Source: Aralia elata | Taxonomy: Eukaryota; Streptophyta; Magnoliopsida; Apiales; Araliaceae | Direction: 5' to 3' | NCBI GenBank assembly: GCA_034770075.1 | Contig: CM068382.1 | Span: forward strand, 17,168,616 to 17,232,615 | DNA: 64,000 nt | Shown here: positions 46,923-58,944 of the stretch, in pieces | How positions within the stretch are numbered: position 1 is the first letter of the stretch | Layout: every line of letters starts with the position of its first letter | Notes under the pieces: model-generated | Told to the model about the DNA's origin: nothing | The model's database searches: none | Seen by the model: only the letters and a program-made list of their open reading frames with translations | Position numbers and translations under genes: made by a program

Positions 46923-48203
46923 ATGAAAAATCTTTCTAACGATCAAAGGCGAGTCATTTACGAAATATTGTTGAAGCAAAGCCAAAATAAAAAATTAAAG
47001 AAGGGTTCAATTGCATCTACAACTTCCCAATTTTCAGTAACTACCAAGACAATTAGTCGCATATGGAAGCGAGGACAAAACTCAAGTGTAACCGGTACCA
47101 TCGATGTTAGTTCAAGACGTATAGGAAGGGTTGGTGGAAAACGAGTTCAAATTGATTTCAATCAAGTTTCGAAAATTCCACTTCGTCGAAGAACAAACAT
47201 AAGGTCACTTGCAAGTGCTATGAGTTTATCAAAGTCCACTCTTCACCGAAGGATTAAAGAAGGTAGTTTAAGAGCACATTCAAATCCTATAAAACCTACA
47301 TTGACGCATGAAAACAAGAAAGCAAGACTGAAATTTTGTTTATCAATGGTTAAACAAGGTACTCCTTCTAAAAATTCAGTTTTTAATGGTATGTATGATT
47401 GTGTTCACATCGATGAAAAATGGTTTTATATGACAAAAATTGTCGAACGATATTATCTTCTTTCGGATGAAAGTGAGCCTTTACGGAGTTGCAAAAGCAA
47501 AAAGTTTATAACCAAAGTAATGTTTTTAGCTGCAGTTGCTCGTCCACAATTTGATGAAAATGGTAATGAAATTTTTTCCGGAAAAATTGGTATTTTCCCA
47601 TTCATTTGTAAGGAACTTGCTATGAGGAAAAGTAAGAATCGAGATGTCGGTACCCTTGAGACAAAACCAATTTATCCAATAACACAAAAGGTTTTTAGAT
47701 CTTACTTGATCGAAAAAGTGTTACCTTCAATTAGAGAAAAATGGCTTTCTTCAAGTGTTAGAACTCCTATTTATATCCAACAAGATAATATCAAACCACA
47801 TGTGCATATTGATGATGCTGAATTTGTGGAACATGCGACAAGAGATGGATTTGATATTCGTTTACGGTGTCAACCCCCCAACAGTCCGGATATGAATGTT
47901 CTTGACCTTGGTTTTTTTAGAACCATTCAAACTCTTCAATACCAAGAAGCTCCTACAACTATTGACGAATTGGTAGCTGTCGTAGAGAAGTCATTGGATC
48001 AATTTTCATCAAAGCGTCTCAATTATGTGTTCTTAACTTTGCAAACATGCATGGTTGAAGTAATAAAGGTGTTTGGTGGGTTTGATTATAAAGTGCCGCA
48101 TATGAACAAATGCGGGCTAGAAAAAGATGGCAATCTCCCAACTAGCATCCAATTTGAACGAAGTGTGATGGATGAAGTTATTTTGCATCTCCAAGAACCG
48201 TGA
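46923..48203 (+). CDS. Plant mariner-like transposase (DD39D), intact
   Basis: 426 residues with no stop or frameshift. The N-terminus LSNDQRRVIYEILLK and a helix-turn-helix (FSVTTKTISRIWKR, residues 37-50) would bind the terminal repeats. A second helix-turn-helix-like part is SLSKSTLHRRIKEGSL (101-116). The catalytic triad is Asp164 (HIDEKWF), Asp288 (IQQDNIKPH) and Asp328 (NVLDLGFF), with exactly 39 residues between the last two, the plant MLE signature. QPPNSPD at 317-323 is also conserved. It would excise and reinsert the surrounding element at TA sites in the nucleus. A start at 46923 follows the TATA box and matches the usual N-terminus. Substitutions such as NIKPH for NARPH are seen, but no catalytic loss. 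Confidence 0.95.
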   Translation: MKNLSNDQRRVIYEILLKQSQNKKLKKGSIASTTSQFSVTTKTISRIWKRGQNSSVTGTIDVSSRRIGRVGGKRVQIDFNQVSKIPLRRRTNIRSLASAMSLSKSTLHRRIKEGSLRAHSNPIKPTLTHENKKARLKFCLSMVKQGTPSKNSVFNGMYDCVHIDEKWFYMTKIVERYYLLSDESEPLRSCKSKKFITKVMFLAAVARPQFDENGNEIFSGKIGIFPFICKELAMRKSKNRDVGTLETKPIYPITQKVFRSYLIEKVLPSIREKWLSSSVRTPIYIQQDNIKPHVHIDDAEFVEHATRDGFDIRLRCQPPNSPDMNVLDLGFFRTIQTLQYQEAPTTIDELVAVVEKSLDQFSSKRLNYVFLTLQTCMVEVIKVFGGFDYKVPHMNKCGLEKDGNLPTSIQFERSVMDEVILHLQEP

Positions 48204-49429
48204 TTTGAACCTATGGTTTTAGTTTTATTGTCATGAATGTTTTTTGTTTCATTATGTTAGTGAGAAGCTTGTTGGATTGGCATAATTAATTGTTTGTTTA
48301 CTGTTTTTCCTAAAATGTCATTTTGGTTTCTTAACACCATTTGTTTACTTTTCTTCTGGTTCTTTGGGAAAAATTTGGTTTAGTTATCCATGTTCTGTTC
48401 TGAATTCAGAGCATTTTTACTTGTTGTGGTTATTGAAATGTGGTTGGGGTGCATAGAAGAGTTTATCGAGCATTTTGTTTAAAGCATAAGAACAAGACTT
48501 CTTATGTGAGGTGCTCTTTTGTTATTTTCTCCTTAAATATGTTTAAAACCATTTCCACCATGCTGTTTTTAAGTTTAAACTGGTTCAAAATCTAAAGACT
48601 AGCCTGAGTAGACTTTTAAGTAGTGAAGTTGGCTATATTTGTGATGACAACTTTGGTTAAAGTCACCTTACTTTCAAATATGAAATGAACACTCTACCAT
48701 ACAAAAACTCTCTTGACAATGTTTATTGCTTACATGTCTAATAGCTAATTCATTTACATTCAAAAGTTATGAGCTGACCTTCCATGTTTCAAATTATTGT
48801 TTTGTTAAAACTGCAATCAGGAAATTTTATCAAGTAGCCTATCTTGATGTCTTTAGTTTTAGGTGCATTTCCTTCAAACCTCCTTAGTTAAACTTTTAAG
48901 TTGTACTGATGGACGAATCCATAACTGCCAATGGTTGATTGCAGATTTTTAATGACCAACTTAAACTTTCATTTAACTAATATAGGAAAATGAGAACAAT
49001 CATCAGATATCTTTATATATGAATTTAATGGATATCAAAAAATTCGCCACAGGTTAAAATGCATCAACATATGTGTTTTATGCTTTCTTAACTATGTCAA
49101 TCCAATAAGCTTCTCACTAATTGGAGTTCCAGCTCTAGTATACTCTGAACTAATTGTAGCTTCTCATTAATTTTGCTATACTACTTAACTTTGTAGACAT
49201 AAAATCAAAGATTCAACAAAAAAGAAACTCACCTAATTACTCCAAATATACAAAACACTTGCCCAAATTTCATTAATCATCTCACTTAAAGGATGAGCAC
49301 TTTCCAAAATTGCATAACCAACAATTATTTTGATTCTCATAGTGTGATTGACGGATTTCCATCATCTCGATATTTTTTTTCATATTTGCAACTTCTGTTC
49401 TAACAGTTCAATTTTTTCTTGCATAAAGG

Positions 49430-49546
49430 TCATTTTTTGTATAGTTCAACCATTTCTTGATCATTATTTGTTTTCTCATCTTCATCTTCAGTTTCCAGAA
49501 TACCAAGGAGAGCTCGTGCTCGTTTCATTGACTTCTTGGATGACAT
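49430..49546 (-). other. Short antisense ORF in the mariner 3' region
   Basis: 38 codons, MSSKKSMKRARALLGILETE then an acidic stretch DEDEKTNNDQ. The frame is open upstream to a splice-acceptor-like tttttgctattgcag at ~49600-49615, and a coiled-coil-like stretch lies in another frame downstream. It could be an exon captured by the element or chance; no family recognised. Confidence 0.25.
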
Positions 49547-50192
49547 TTGAATACTTTTGTCCATCTCATATTCAATTTTTTTTTACAATCTTTTTCATTC
49601 ATTGCTGCAATAGCAAAAATCAAAGGCAAAAAAGAAAGAGGACATTAAAAGAAGTTTTATAAGAAAACTAAAAAAATAAAAAGTAAACTATCTTACTTTG
49701 CCCAATAAATCTCAGCGAAACTTGTTAACAGTCTTCAAATTGGTATTCTTGCATGTAAACATGCAAATCCCATTCAAGTATGCAAAGTGTACTATGTTTT
49801 GTTTTATTCCATATATGCATGTAGTACCTATAGTTTTATAGGAGAACAAAAGAGTTTTCAATGTGGTGAGAATAAAAAATTAATGAAACAAATTAAATGC
49901 ATGAGAGATTTTCAATGCAGGTGAGAGAGTGACTTTCTAGCTTTTCAATTCAAATTATTTTTAGCACATAGCTAATTATACTTATTGAATATGGAGAGAG
50001 AATTAGAATAAGAAAAATATGAGATATTTAATGCTAAAGGTATAATAGGAAAAATTGTGTAAAAGTTTGGTTATTAAAGGAAAGTAGACATTTAACATGG
50101 GACTATCCAAAATAGTAATAAGGACTTTTATCCTGGGACGGAGGGAGTATTAAACTATTATTATTCCCTCATGAGGCTATTATAGGTATATA

Positions 50193-53100
50193 TGTAACGA
50201 TCGCAAATTGTGGGTACCTTTGTAATTCGAGCCTATGGATTTTATTGAATAAATTGTACTTTTATTAAAATTATTCTATGTTATGTGTTTGAAGGTTTAT
50301 TATAACCTATGATGTGTATATGATAATTTTTTAGTGTTGTTATTTCATGGTATTGATTAAATCATTTAGAGGAACAACGCTAAAACACCATTTACGCGAT
50401 AAATGTCTTTTCTGATTTTTCGACTTTTCGTAATTTCGCCAAAGCATTAATGAGAGGGGTTTAATAATCCAAGTGTGGGATTTTATTTGAAGCCCAATTG
50501 GATTTAATTAGGAGCCCAATTGAATTGGTAGTTAAAGCCCAAGAGATTATGTATATTGGCCCAAATGGGAGCCCAAGACCCACGGGTCGAACCCATGACC
50601 CAAACCCATGATCTATGACCCATTGGGTCATGATGAGAGAGAAATCTGCAGGTGGCTTTTAGGGGAAGAGAGAGAGAGCTGCACGCGGAGAAGGAGGAAG
50701 GGAAGAAGAAGCTACTAACCAAACACTTAAGTTAAAACAATTCAACATTTGGTAGAGGAAAATGAGAGACAAGCTTGTTGGGAGAAGGGGAGGGAACCGC
50801 CCAACCAATCATAGGAGTCGATTGTCGCCGGAAATGGCTTGCATGCTCAGCTTCAAGAGCTGAGCTTCTTTCCTTCATTAAATAACCCTCCAATCTCAGC
50901 CTTATTCCTTTCATTCCTCCAAGCAAAGAACTAGCAAGAATATACATACAGAAGTTAGAGAGAGAAGAGAGAGAAAAGGAGAGAGTCAGACGAAGAGGAA
51001 GAAGAAGAAGAAGAAAAAGAAGAAGAAGGGGGAAGCTAGCAGCTGTATTAATTATCTAGCACTAAGAAGATAAGCTACAAGAGGTTAGTAAGCAAAACCT
51101 AGCTCATCTCTTTCATTTTCAAGCTTCCTGGCTAAGTTTCCCTTTGTTAATGGTATATTTTGTTGTGGTTGCTGTGTTTGTTATTAGTTGTTAATGAACA
51201 AATATATATGTTATTAGTACCTTTAAAACATCTGTTAATAGCATCCAAGAGTGGAACAAAAGAAAGAAAAACATACATGTGCATAAAAGAGAAAGAAATG
51301 GACTGTGCGGACTAGACTTTGATTCAATTCTGGCATTGTTGTGTTTTGTGTTTAACTATGAGGTTCTGGGTATGTGTAGGGCTCTCAGTAAGGAAGCCAT
51401 AGGACTTATGACTGAGTCCTAGTAAAACCAATGTAAGGAGTAGACTATGTCCGAAAGGTTTATAACAGTCTGCCTTGTTAAAAGAGTCAAAGATAAGTAA
51501 GGGTAAAAATGTCGAAGCTGTTCCATAAGATTCGTCGCCTTACTCCGAACCCATGGATCCAAATGAAGAGGATACCGAAGCCATTTATATGGTGTTCGTC
51601 ATCCGACCCCGAACTCAGAGTAGGTTCCCGAAGGGAACACATCGTCGAACCCGAAGGTTTTATTAGTTGCTAGGGGTCTGATCTAGTGTTGGACCCGAAG
51701 CCGAACCCTTGATAATTGTACGGCTCGGACTTGACTCCCGAAGTCACAACTCCGAAGACAAAGTCCTAAAGTCATTGAGACCGAACCTGATTCCCAAAGC
51801 CAAACCCCTGATAGCTGTACGGCTCGGACCTGACTCCCGAAGTCACAACTTCAAAGCCGAAGTCCTAAGGTTATTGAGACCGAACCTGATTCCCGAAGCC
51901 GAACCCCTGATAGCTGTACGGCTCGGACCTGACTCCCAAAGTCACAACTCCGAAGCCGAAGTCCTAAGGCCATTGAGACTGAACCTGATTCCCGAAGCCA
52001 AACCCCTGATAGCTGTACGGCTCGGACCTAACTCCCAAAGTTACAACTCCGAAGCCGAAGTCCTAAGTCATTGAGACCAAACCTGGCTTTCCGAAACCGA
52101 ACTCAAGGCACATCCGATCCCGAAGAGGACATCCGAACTACGAAGGGTTCCCGATGTACGAAGGATTCCATAACTTAATTACAATTTACGTTTTGCTTCC
52201 AGGGGACGCTGCCCTCTTACACCCCCGCCAGCTGACCAGCGAGCTGGGCAGCCACTCGATCACCGGGGAGCAAGACCCCCGACTGGGTAATCGTAGTGGC
52301 AATTGATGTCTATAATGAACCAAGAGAACTTTTAAAAGAGTATAACGTATTTATTAATGTAAACCAATGTTTAACATCTATTGTGAGACTAATTGGTATG
52401 TGAATATGTGCTTAACTATGTAGGACATAGTTGAAGGACGATTAGTGTCAAGTAGTAGCAAGTTTTTAAGATAAGTTTTCTAACGTTTGCCTAAACCTTG
52501 TGTTTGACAAGTTTGTTTGATTCATTTGATTTTATATTCTCATGACTCTCATGCGATGTTTGAAGTTCTGATTTATGCAATACATATATGGTAGTGTGAA
52601 TTCCTTACTTATGTAAATTTTTCAGTATTTGCACAAATATTCGAGCTATTATATGAACTGTTATAGAGAACGTCGATGCCATTTGTTTCGGCTAGACATA
52701 TATTGAAATGTTTTATTATTTTGATAATAAATCTTTGAAATGTTATTGATGATTAAGTAGAGCTATCCAACTGAATTATTTTAGTTAAGATTCTGAGACA
52801 TGAATGAGATGAACAACTCTAATATTAGGAGCAATTTTTAGTTAGTTATTCTGACAAGGCATCGAGCGCCTAAACAAATGCATATAGTCGTTTCCAGCTA
52901 GAGTGTTGATCAACATATAGTACAATAGGCTGATCACCTAGAAGTGCTCGTAAGGCAGACAGTTTGCAATAAAATAACTGTGTAACCTTTTCAAGAAAGC
53001 AAAAGAAATTCCAAGGTCTTATGATCACTTCGTATGTCGTTTCGAAAATGTTTCAAATGAAAGTAAAGTATTATTCTTGTTTATTCAGAATATTTCACAA

Positions 53101-53487
53101 CTATTGTTCAGTTGTTGAAGATAAATGATATGATTGATGATATTGTTGTTATTCAACTGCTATAGTTGCTGGGCAATTGAATGCTCATTCTTGCTTTATA
53201 TTAAGCATTGTAGCTAAGGCCGAGCGGGTCAAAGGTTCGAGTAAGGACAAGGGAAAGGGCAAGATGAACGTCTAGATGGCGTCATAGTTTATTTGTATTA
53301 GTAATTATGTAATATTAAGACTTATTATGTATTTGGAATGATGTTATGGTAATAGAACCTGGGATTGAGAGTAAGACGTGTTGTAATAATATAGTAATTA
53401 TATTCATGTGTAGTATGTTGTATGGAATGGGATGTACCGTGGAGCACTGGATTTGGGTTTAAGGTACCCGGATTTGGGGGCGTCACA
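50193..53487 (+). mobile_element. 3.3-kb solo LTR, Tekay-like gypsy (TSD ATATA)
   Basis: Starts TGTAACGATCGCAAATT and ends GGGGGCGTCACA, with ATATA on both sides (50188-50192, 53488-53492; the AT-rich target makes this slightly less certain). It has no coding region and no second LTR. The right ~700 bp are clearly related to the right end of 23753-27752 (tattattcttgtttattc, ctattgttcagttg). It holds a 99-bp repeat array and a pyrimidine/purine-rich segment near 50990-51030. Lineage is inferred from ends and length. Confidence 0.82.
51711..52095. repeat. 99-bp tandem repeat, about four copies
   Basis: Units start at 51711, 51810, 51909 and 52008 (gatagctgtacggctcggac) and include ccgaacctgattcccgaagcc. 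Because 99 is divisible by three, an open frame of 121 codons with a 33-residue period appears (51709-52074). This is a by-product of the array in an LTR, not a recognised protein. Confidence 0.93.
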
Positions 53488-53601
53488 ATATATATATTTT
53501 TAAGGGGATGGGGTGGGTTTATAGATTGTTAGTGGATTAGGATTCACTCCATTATTCTTTTTTATTCAATTTATTTCAATACACATGACAATGCAAATAT
53601 T

Positions 53602-53844
53602 ATGTTTAGGAAATGTACCAACGACAAAATGGTTCTTATTCCAAGCATCTTCAGCTTTAGCCCTTTTCAAGACTTCATGTTTTCAAACTTATCTCTCACC
53701 AATGGCCCAAGCTCGGTTTTCGAGACTGTTACAATTGCCAACGCGCGATTAATTGGAAAGAGACATCGAAGGCGCACGTGTTCAAGGCCGATATTCCAAG
53801 TCTGAAGAAAGAGGAAGTAAATGTGGAGGTTGAAGATGACAGAG
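53602..53844 (+). pseudogene. Class I small heat-shock protein relic
   Basis: Begins MVLIPSIFSFSPFQDF, comparable with MALIPSFFGG and FDPFQEF of the intact gene at 59434, after internal deletions. A frameshift at ~53750 leads into ETSKAHVFKADIPSLKKEEV and VEVEDDRVL, matching residues 56-85 of the intact protein. The relic ends at 53844 where a copia LTR has inserted, and no further alpha-crystallin sequence is visible within ~300 bp. Start loss or change at ATG is possible, since an upstream in-frame ATG at 53602 precedes the homologous one. Confidence 0.85.
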
Positions 53845-54680
53845 TGTTAGATTTAAGATTGAATAATACAAACAACTTCACAGAAATTAAAGAAGAATAG
53901 AAAATAAATGACGCAAGATATACTAGGTTCACCAAATTGTGGATAATTCTGTTTGTCTAATGTATTCATGTATGTGTTTTACACACTCTACAATAATCTA
54001 CATACTAATTAAACAATATTTATATAGTAATTAGAAAACCCTAATTGCTATAACATGGACTTAAACTCATGAGACCTAAAATATTAAACAAGCCGAAGAC
54101 CGACCTGCCCAATATTGAGAATATCGTGTCGTAGTGGCTATTATTCAAACCCATTGAAGTATGAGTCAATCCTAACATTCTCCCACGTGGTGAATACTTT
54201 TTGATGCCCACCTCATATGTATAACATTCAAATTTTTGCCAAACTAACTGCTTTAGTTAAGAAGTATGTGTTGTTCACTGTTGTGTCAATCAGTTTCTCA
54301 TCAACCTGCTCTCTAATCAAGTGATACTAAATATCAATATGCTTCGACCATGAGTGAAATGCAAGATTCTTTGTTAAGTTAATATCACTTTGATTGTCAC
54401 ATGACTTCAACTTCACTACTTCCTGCTTAAAACCAAGCTCAGCACATAGCCTATGAATCCATATTATTTCCTTACCTACATGAGTAAGTGCCATGTATTT
54501 TGCCTCGGTGGATGAAAACACAACCACACTTTGTTTCTTGCTCATCCAACTCACAAGATAATTAAATAAGTTAAACACATAACCACTTATTAATCTATTG
54601 CTATCAACATCTCCACCCCAATCAACATCCACAAATCCTTTCGCTTCAAAGTTCATCACATCTCATATACCTCCAAAGTG
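53845..54680 (-). mobile_element. Copia 3' fragment: RNase H plus 3' LTR
   Basis: On the minus strand RNase H (54659-54327) has GFVDVDWGGD, SGYVFNL, SWMSKKQSVV, SSTEAKYMAL and SWSKHIDI. It is followed by a purine tract (cacgtgggagaa) and a 333-bp LTR (54177 to 53845) running TGTTAGGATTGACTC to AATCTAACA. Everything upstream of RNase H is lost at ~54680, where other LTR-like sequence begins. The LTR cuts the sHSP relic. Confidence 0.87.
54327..54659 (-). pseudogene. Copia RNase H fragment
   Basis: 110 uninterrupted codons of the C-terminal copia domain, with the first acidic residues retained (FVDVDW) and a normal SSTEAKYMAL block. The expected C-terminus after HIDI is present but frame-broken toward the LTR. 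It is an open fragment without gag, integrase or RT. Confidence 0.85.
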
Positions 54681-54688
54681 CAAAGTGT

Positions 54689-55397
54689 TACTGAGAGATT
54701 TAGAAAGGGGGTTGAATAGATCCTTTAAAAATTTTATTTTTAAATAATTATTACAAACTTATAATTTAAGCAGATTAATTAAATAGTTTTGCACAGCGAA
54801 ATGATAATTTGAAAAACCACTTCAAAGATTTAATAAAATTCACAGTTCTGAATTTAGTAACCAAGGTGAAACTAAGTTACAGATTAAGTAAATAATTTGA
54901 CAGAAAAGTAAATGCAGAAATTAAAAGAGAAAATATTTTTAAGTGGTTCGGAGCATAAAAATATCCTAGTCCATTCTTCTACTATTTGAGTAGGTATAAT
55001 CCACTAATGATGGGTGATCAGGAAGATCTGTTCACACAGAATAGTTACACCAAACGAATCAAAAAGATTCCTTTAAGTCACAAAGACTTGGATACAACAG
55101 ATCACTAAGATCTCTTTAAGTCACTAAGACTTGATTATAATAGATCACTAAGATCTCTTCAAGTCAGTAAGAGTGTGATTTTTAAGGTGCTGCTAAGTTG
55201 CTTAAAGTTCAGTGTTGAAGGACTTATATATAGCAGCAGAACAAGTTGTTCAAGTTCGTAGAGTAGAGTTCTTTTTAGTTTGGCAGTAATTTCATGATTT
55301 TCAATCCTTTATTGTTTGATTGAATTTCTTACCTTTTATAGGCTTTCCTTGAGATTTTTCGGTTGAAAAGTTGTCGTTACTCATTTAATGCTCAGAT
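54689..55397 (+). mobile_element. LTR-like fragment (copia/SIRE-type start)
   Basis: Begins TGTTACTGAGAGATTTAGAA, then gggggttgaataga, an arrangement common at the start of some plant copia LTRs. It has three short direct repeats of aagtcactaagacttg / agatcactaagatctct (55070-55170). The right end stops at a gypsy LTR fragment, so borders and family are tentative. Confidence 0.45.
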
Positions 55398-56605
55398 GTA
55401 ACACCACCGAATCCGGGTTTACCTTCAAACCCAGGTCTGGTGTGACACAATACTATCCATTCAACATACTCTTAACGATATAAATGTAATTAATATATTA
55501 TTACAACATATCTTATTCTAATCTCAGGTTCTAAAACCTTAACATAACATAATCTAATATTTTTTATAATATTGCATAATTGTAATAAACTAATACATAC
55601 AAATAAAGCACAACACCTTTTGCGTGATCATCTTTCTCTTTCCTTTAGCATTACCCGATTTTTCGGCCCGTTCTAGCTTTGCTGAAAATATTTATCCTAA
55701 AGCAAGAATGAGCATTCAATTGCTCAGCAAGTATAATAGTCGAATAAATAATAATATAATGAATATCAACCTATTCTCTAGAAACTTCAATAAGTGAACA
55801 ATAGTTATGAAGCAGCTTCGAATAAACAGGAATAATAACTTTCATCTCGTTTAACATTTTTGAAATGACATATTAAATTTTTTCTCTTATCTATCTCACC
55901 AAAAGGTTTAAGAGTCCTTATACTGTAAACCGATAGACTATTTAACAATCACAAAAACTGTAAATAATCTCCGCAAGTATTTTAGGTAGCTAGCCTATCA
56001 TACCCTATATTATGCCTAACATATCAAGCTCAAACGACTATATGCGTTTATTTTGACTCCATCTGGTCTTGTCGGACATTATCGTCCATTTTGTTTTAAC
56101 CTCATCTGGTCTTATCGAATTTATCAATTAAAAATACCCCTAATAATAAGGTTGTTTATCTCAGATTTGATACTAGAGTCCACACCAATTTTATTTGGAA
56201 TAGCTCTACTTAACACCAATGAATTAATAGAATTCAATAAACACCTTAACATCCATCTAGCCTAAACAATTGGTATCGACATGCTTTTTAACACAGTTCA
56301 TGAATAGTATGAACTTTAAAAGCTCTAACAGTTCAATAACATAGAACAATTGTTTCAATTTGCACATAAATGTGGATATTGTCATAAAGCCCAATTTATA
56401 GCTTAAAACTTGTACAAATATATAACATTTGCATAAGTATAGAATTTACTTATAGAGAATAAAAATTGACACAAGTATGACAACTAATTACTAGAATTCA
56501 AATCAAACAAGAGTTAGAAACTTGCTACAAGTAAAACTTGTACAAGGTTAGGAAACTTGCATTCAACACATAAATTGAATGAGAGTTCAGAAACTTGCCT
56601 TAAGC
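55398..56605 (-). mobile_element. Tekay-like LTR fragment, minus strand
   Basis: The reverse complement matches the right ends of both large solo LTRs: tgtaacaccaccgaatccgg corresponds to the complemented ends at 53487 and 27752, and later blocks match 26760-26870 and 53040-53200. About 1.2 kb is present. It breaks off at ~56605, and the other LTR end was not found. Confidence 0.75.
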
Positions 56606-56641
56606 ATCCTTTACCTTCAGATAGCTTCGATCTTAGGTTTT

Positions 56642-57361
56642 TCAGAGGTTTCTTCTTCCAATTATCGAACAGCTTGGGGTAATCTTCTTGTTTACATTGA
56701 GAGGTTCTCCCTCATCATCACCAATCCTGTTCTTCAACCTTTTCTTCAAAATAATGCTGACAAACCTCCCAAAGCACATCTTGGGAGTAGGTTTTCCAAC
56801 AGCCTTCCTCTTGCCAAAGTCATCAACCCATTTCCCTAACCAGGTGATGAGAACAACGTCGAAATTTATTGGTTTCTTCATGACAATGGTCGTCATAATC
56901 TTCATCTACAACTCACTGACAGAGTTATGAACAGTGTCCTTGCAGAGGATACATTTGCCCACTATCTTAGTGAGGAATTCAATCTCTTGGGAAAACTCTT
57001 TTTTCTTCATCCCCTTCAGTTGTGGGTTCTTCTTGTAACCCATCAGTTTCATCCCTTCTTTCATGTCTACTTTGTCACATGACATGAGGCCTTAGGTGAG
57101 GAAGCTGATATTGTGATTGATCTCTGAAGCACTCATTTGAAGAACTGTGCCATTAACCTTGGTGACCAGAGTACCATCACCATAAGCAACATTCAGATAA
57201 AACTCCTTCACCAACTCGGAGTAGACTCTAGTGTTGGATCCTAAGCATTCTGTGAAATTAACATCTTGAACCAACTTAAGAATATCTCTAAACTTCTTCT
57301 CTGCAGCACCAAACTTCTCACAGCTGACTTTGTTTTCGGTGAAAACTTAGAAGTCTGCCAT
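56642..57361 (-). pseudogene. Putative plant transposon protein, disrupted
   Basis: A minus-strand reading from an ATG at 57361 has a stop after MADF, then VSCEKFGAAEKKFRDILKLV, NTRVYSELVKEFYLNVAYGD and KVNGTVLQMSASEIN. It continues through stops near 57092 and 56905 to MKKPINFDVVLITWLGKW and a Lys-rich end. The VYSELVKEFY...V.G pattern is that of the 'putative plant transposon protein' domain seen in gag-like genes of plant retroelements. A TATAAAAT box (complement of 57513-57520) sits ~150 bp upstream. No matching pol is nearby. Confidence 0.6.
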
Positions 57362-58172
57362 TTGGATTGGTTTGAATTGAAAAGATTCACAAAAGTGTTT
57401 AAGATTTCTGAGAAATTTAAGAACTAGGGTTCGAATGCTCTTAAAAGATAGAAAGCTCTAAAACTTAAATTGTAATATGAAAGCGCAAAGGTCAGAACAC
57501 AAATTTGAAAAGATTTTATATCACTTCCCTCTAATTGGAGGGACACGTGGCAAGATGTGATTAGTTGCACGTCGCTTCAGTTCTGCATTTTTACAGCTGT
57601 AATGCAGTAACTTTTACAATCCAATCATTTTTTCTTGAGCGTGAGTTATATGCGCCTTCGAACTAACTGCCTTAAATTCATCTGTCGTAGAGTAACTTCT
57701 TAAGTGACAATTGGCTTTACGATACTTTTTCACTCAACGAATAGTTTTTAGTTTACGAACTTCCTTGATTCAACGACCAACTCATCACTCTACGAACTAT
57801 CTTCATTCTACGATCGTTGATCAGCTCTACAAACGTGTCTACTTTGACAGTTCTATGATTTAGTTAGTCTTAATTCTATTTTTTAAAATTTCAATGGGTT
57901 AACAAGTAAAAGTTGTTAACTATAGTAGGATATTTGTTATTTTTGTCGATAATTATACTATAAATTAATGACATATTATTCTCTATTTTGTAATCATAAT
58001 TTCAGTATCATACTATTCTACTAGGCTAACAATTTATTAATTTTAAGAATATACATGAAATAAAAATATGACATTAATATATATCAATTTCACAAATTAG
58101 ACCTGTTTTGTGAAATAGATGGAGTACTTCTATTTTTTTTGTTTGAGCCATGAGTTACTTACCATAAAGCTA
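57362..58172. other. Upstream region of the transposon-protein relic
   Basis: Contains the minus-strand TATA-like box at 57513-57520 and a stretch (57640-57840) of repeated 'aacga/actcaacga' motifs that may be LTR sequence. No gene seen. Confidence 0.4.
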
Positions 58173-58180
58173 AGTGATCA

Positions 58181-58665
58181 CTAAGAGTGTGCATGGTGCC
58201 ATTATAAAGTGCAACGGTAACAAAACCTGGTTAATATTATAAAAGTAACCACAATTAATCAAATTGTTCGGTTACTAATAGTTTCGGTTAATATTTTACG
58301 GCTACGTTTTTTTTTCCGGTTAATATATTTTTTAAAGAATGAAAGAAGTAAATGAGCAAGTTAATAATAACATGAGTTTAAAAGTTTACACTATAACTAT
58401 TACCCACTATTAATATTGTTACTAATGCATCTATGAAATTATTAAAACTTAGAAGCAAATTAAGCTATAAAAAATAAATAAAACAAAATAAAATAAAATA
58501 AAAAACTATGAATAGCCCCCACAAGTTTGTTATACATACATGTATGATATGAACAAGTAAAAAGAAAATTTATATAAATAACTAAAACGCTAGCAACACA
58601 TAGACAATTAATTCATTCATAGATACACGTTCTATTATTAGTTAGTAGTCATACACCAAAATTTT

Positions 58666-58758
<93 letters not shown>

Positions 58759-58944
58759 TCGATTCGATTCGGTTCGGTTCGTTTCGTTTCGTTTAATTTG
58801 ATACGATTTTTTGCTAGTAACTGTTGTTGTAACCAAATGTGTGGTTCGATTTTTTTCCAATTTATTGAATTTTCTATTGATTTCAATTTTTTTACGGTTT
58901 GGTTTGCACTTTTATTTGGTTTCCGTTAGTTTTTTTCTCAGCCT
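58181..58944. mobile_element. hAT-like non-autonomous element (TSD AGTGATCA)
   Basis: 764 bp between copies of AGTGATCA (58173-58180, 58945-58952). The ends (ctaagagtgtgcatggtgcc; agtttttttctcagcct) and internal cggttcggtt-type motifs are usual for this plant hAT group, though the terminal repeats are weak. An (AT)n tract of about 85 bases lies at 58670-58754. It sits ~245 bp upstream of the heat-shock element of the sHSP gene. Confidence 0.75.

Larger units (their letters stand above)
46269..50147 (+). mobile_element. Complete autonomous-type mariner-like element
   Basis: 3,879 bp with terminal repeats CTCCTTCTGTCCCAGGATAA (left) and, complemented, CTCCCTCCGTCCCAGGATAA (right). TA is duplicated at 46267-46268 and 50148-50149. 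A single uninterrupted transposase ORF is inside (46923-48203), with a TATAAAAA box at 46868-46875. The left non-coding part has an (AT)n run (~46376-46430) and an 87-bp tandem repeat. The 1.9 kb after the ORF is mostly non-coding, with an inverted-repeat pair (about 48258-48290 against 49093-49122). The termini are of the same kind as the Stowaway MITEs in this window, which such transposases can mobilise. Confidence 0.93.

Noticed and set aside
51709..52074. 121-codon ORF with a 33-residue repeat
   Set aside because: It is an effect of the 99-bp DNA repeat in a solo LTR; the composition matches no protein family.
58638..58886. Two overlapping minus-strand ORFs with IYIYIY runs
   Set aside because: (AT)n microsatellite inside a hAT-like element.
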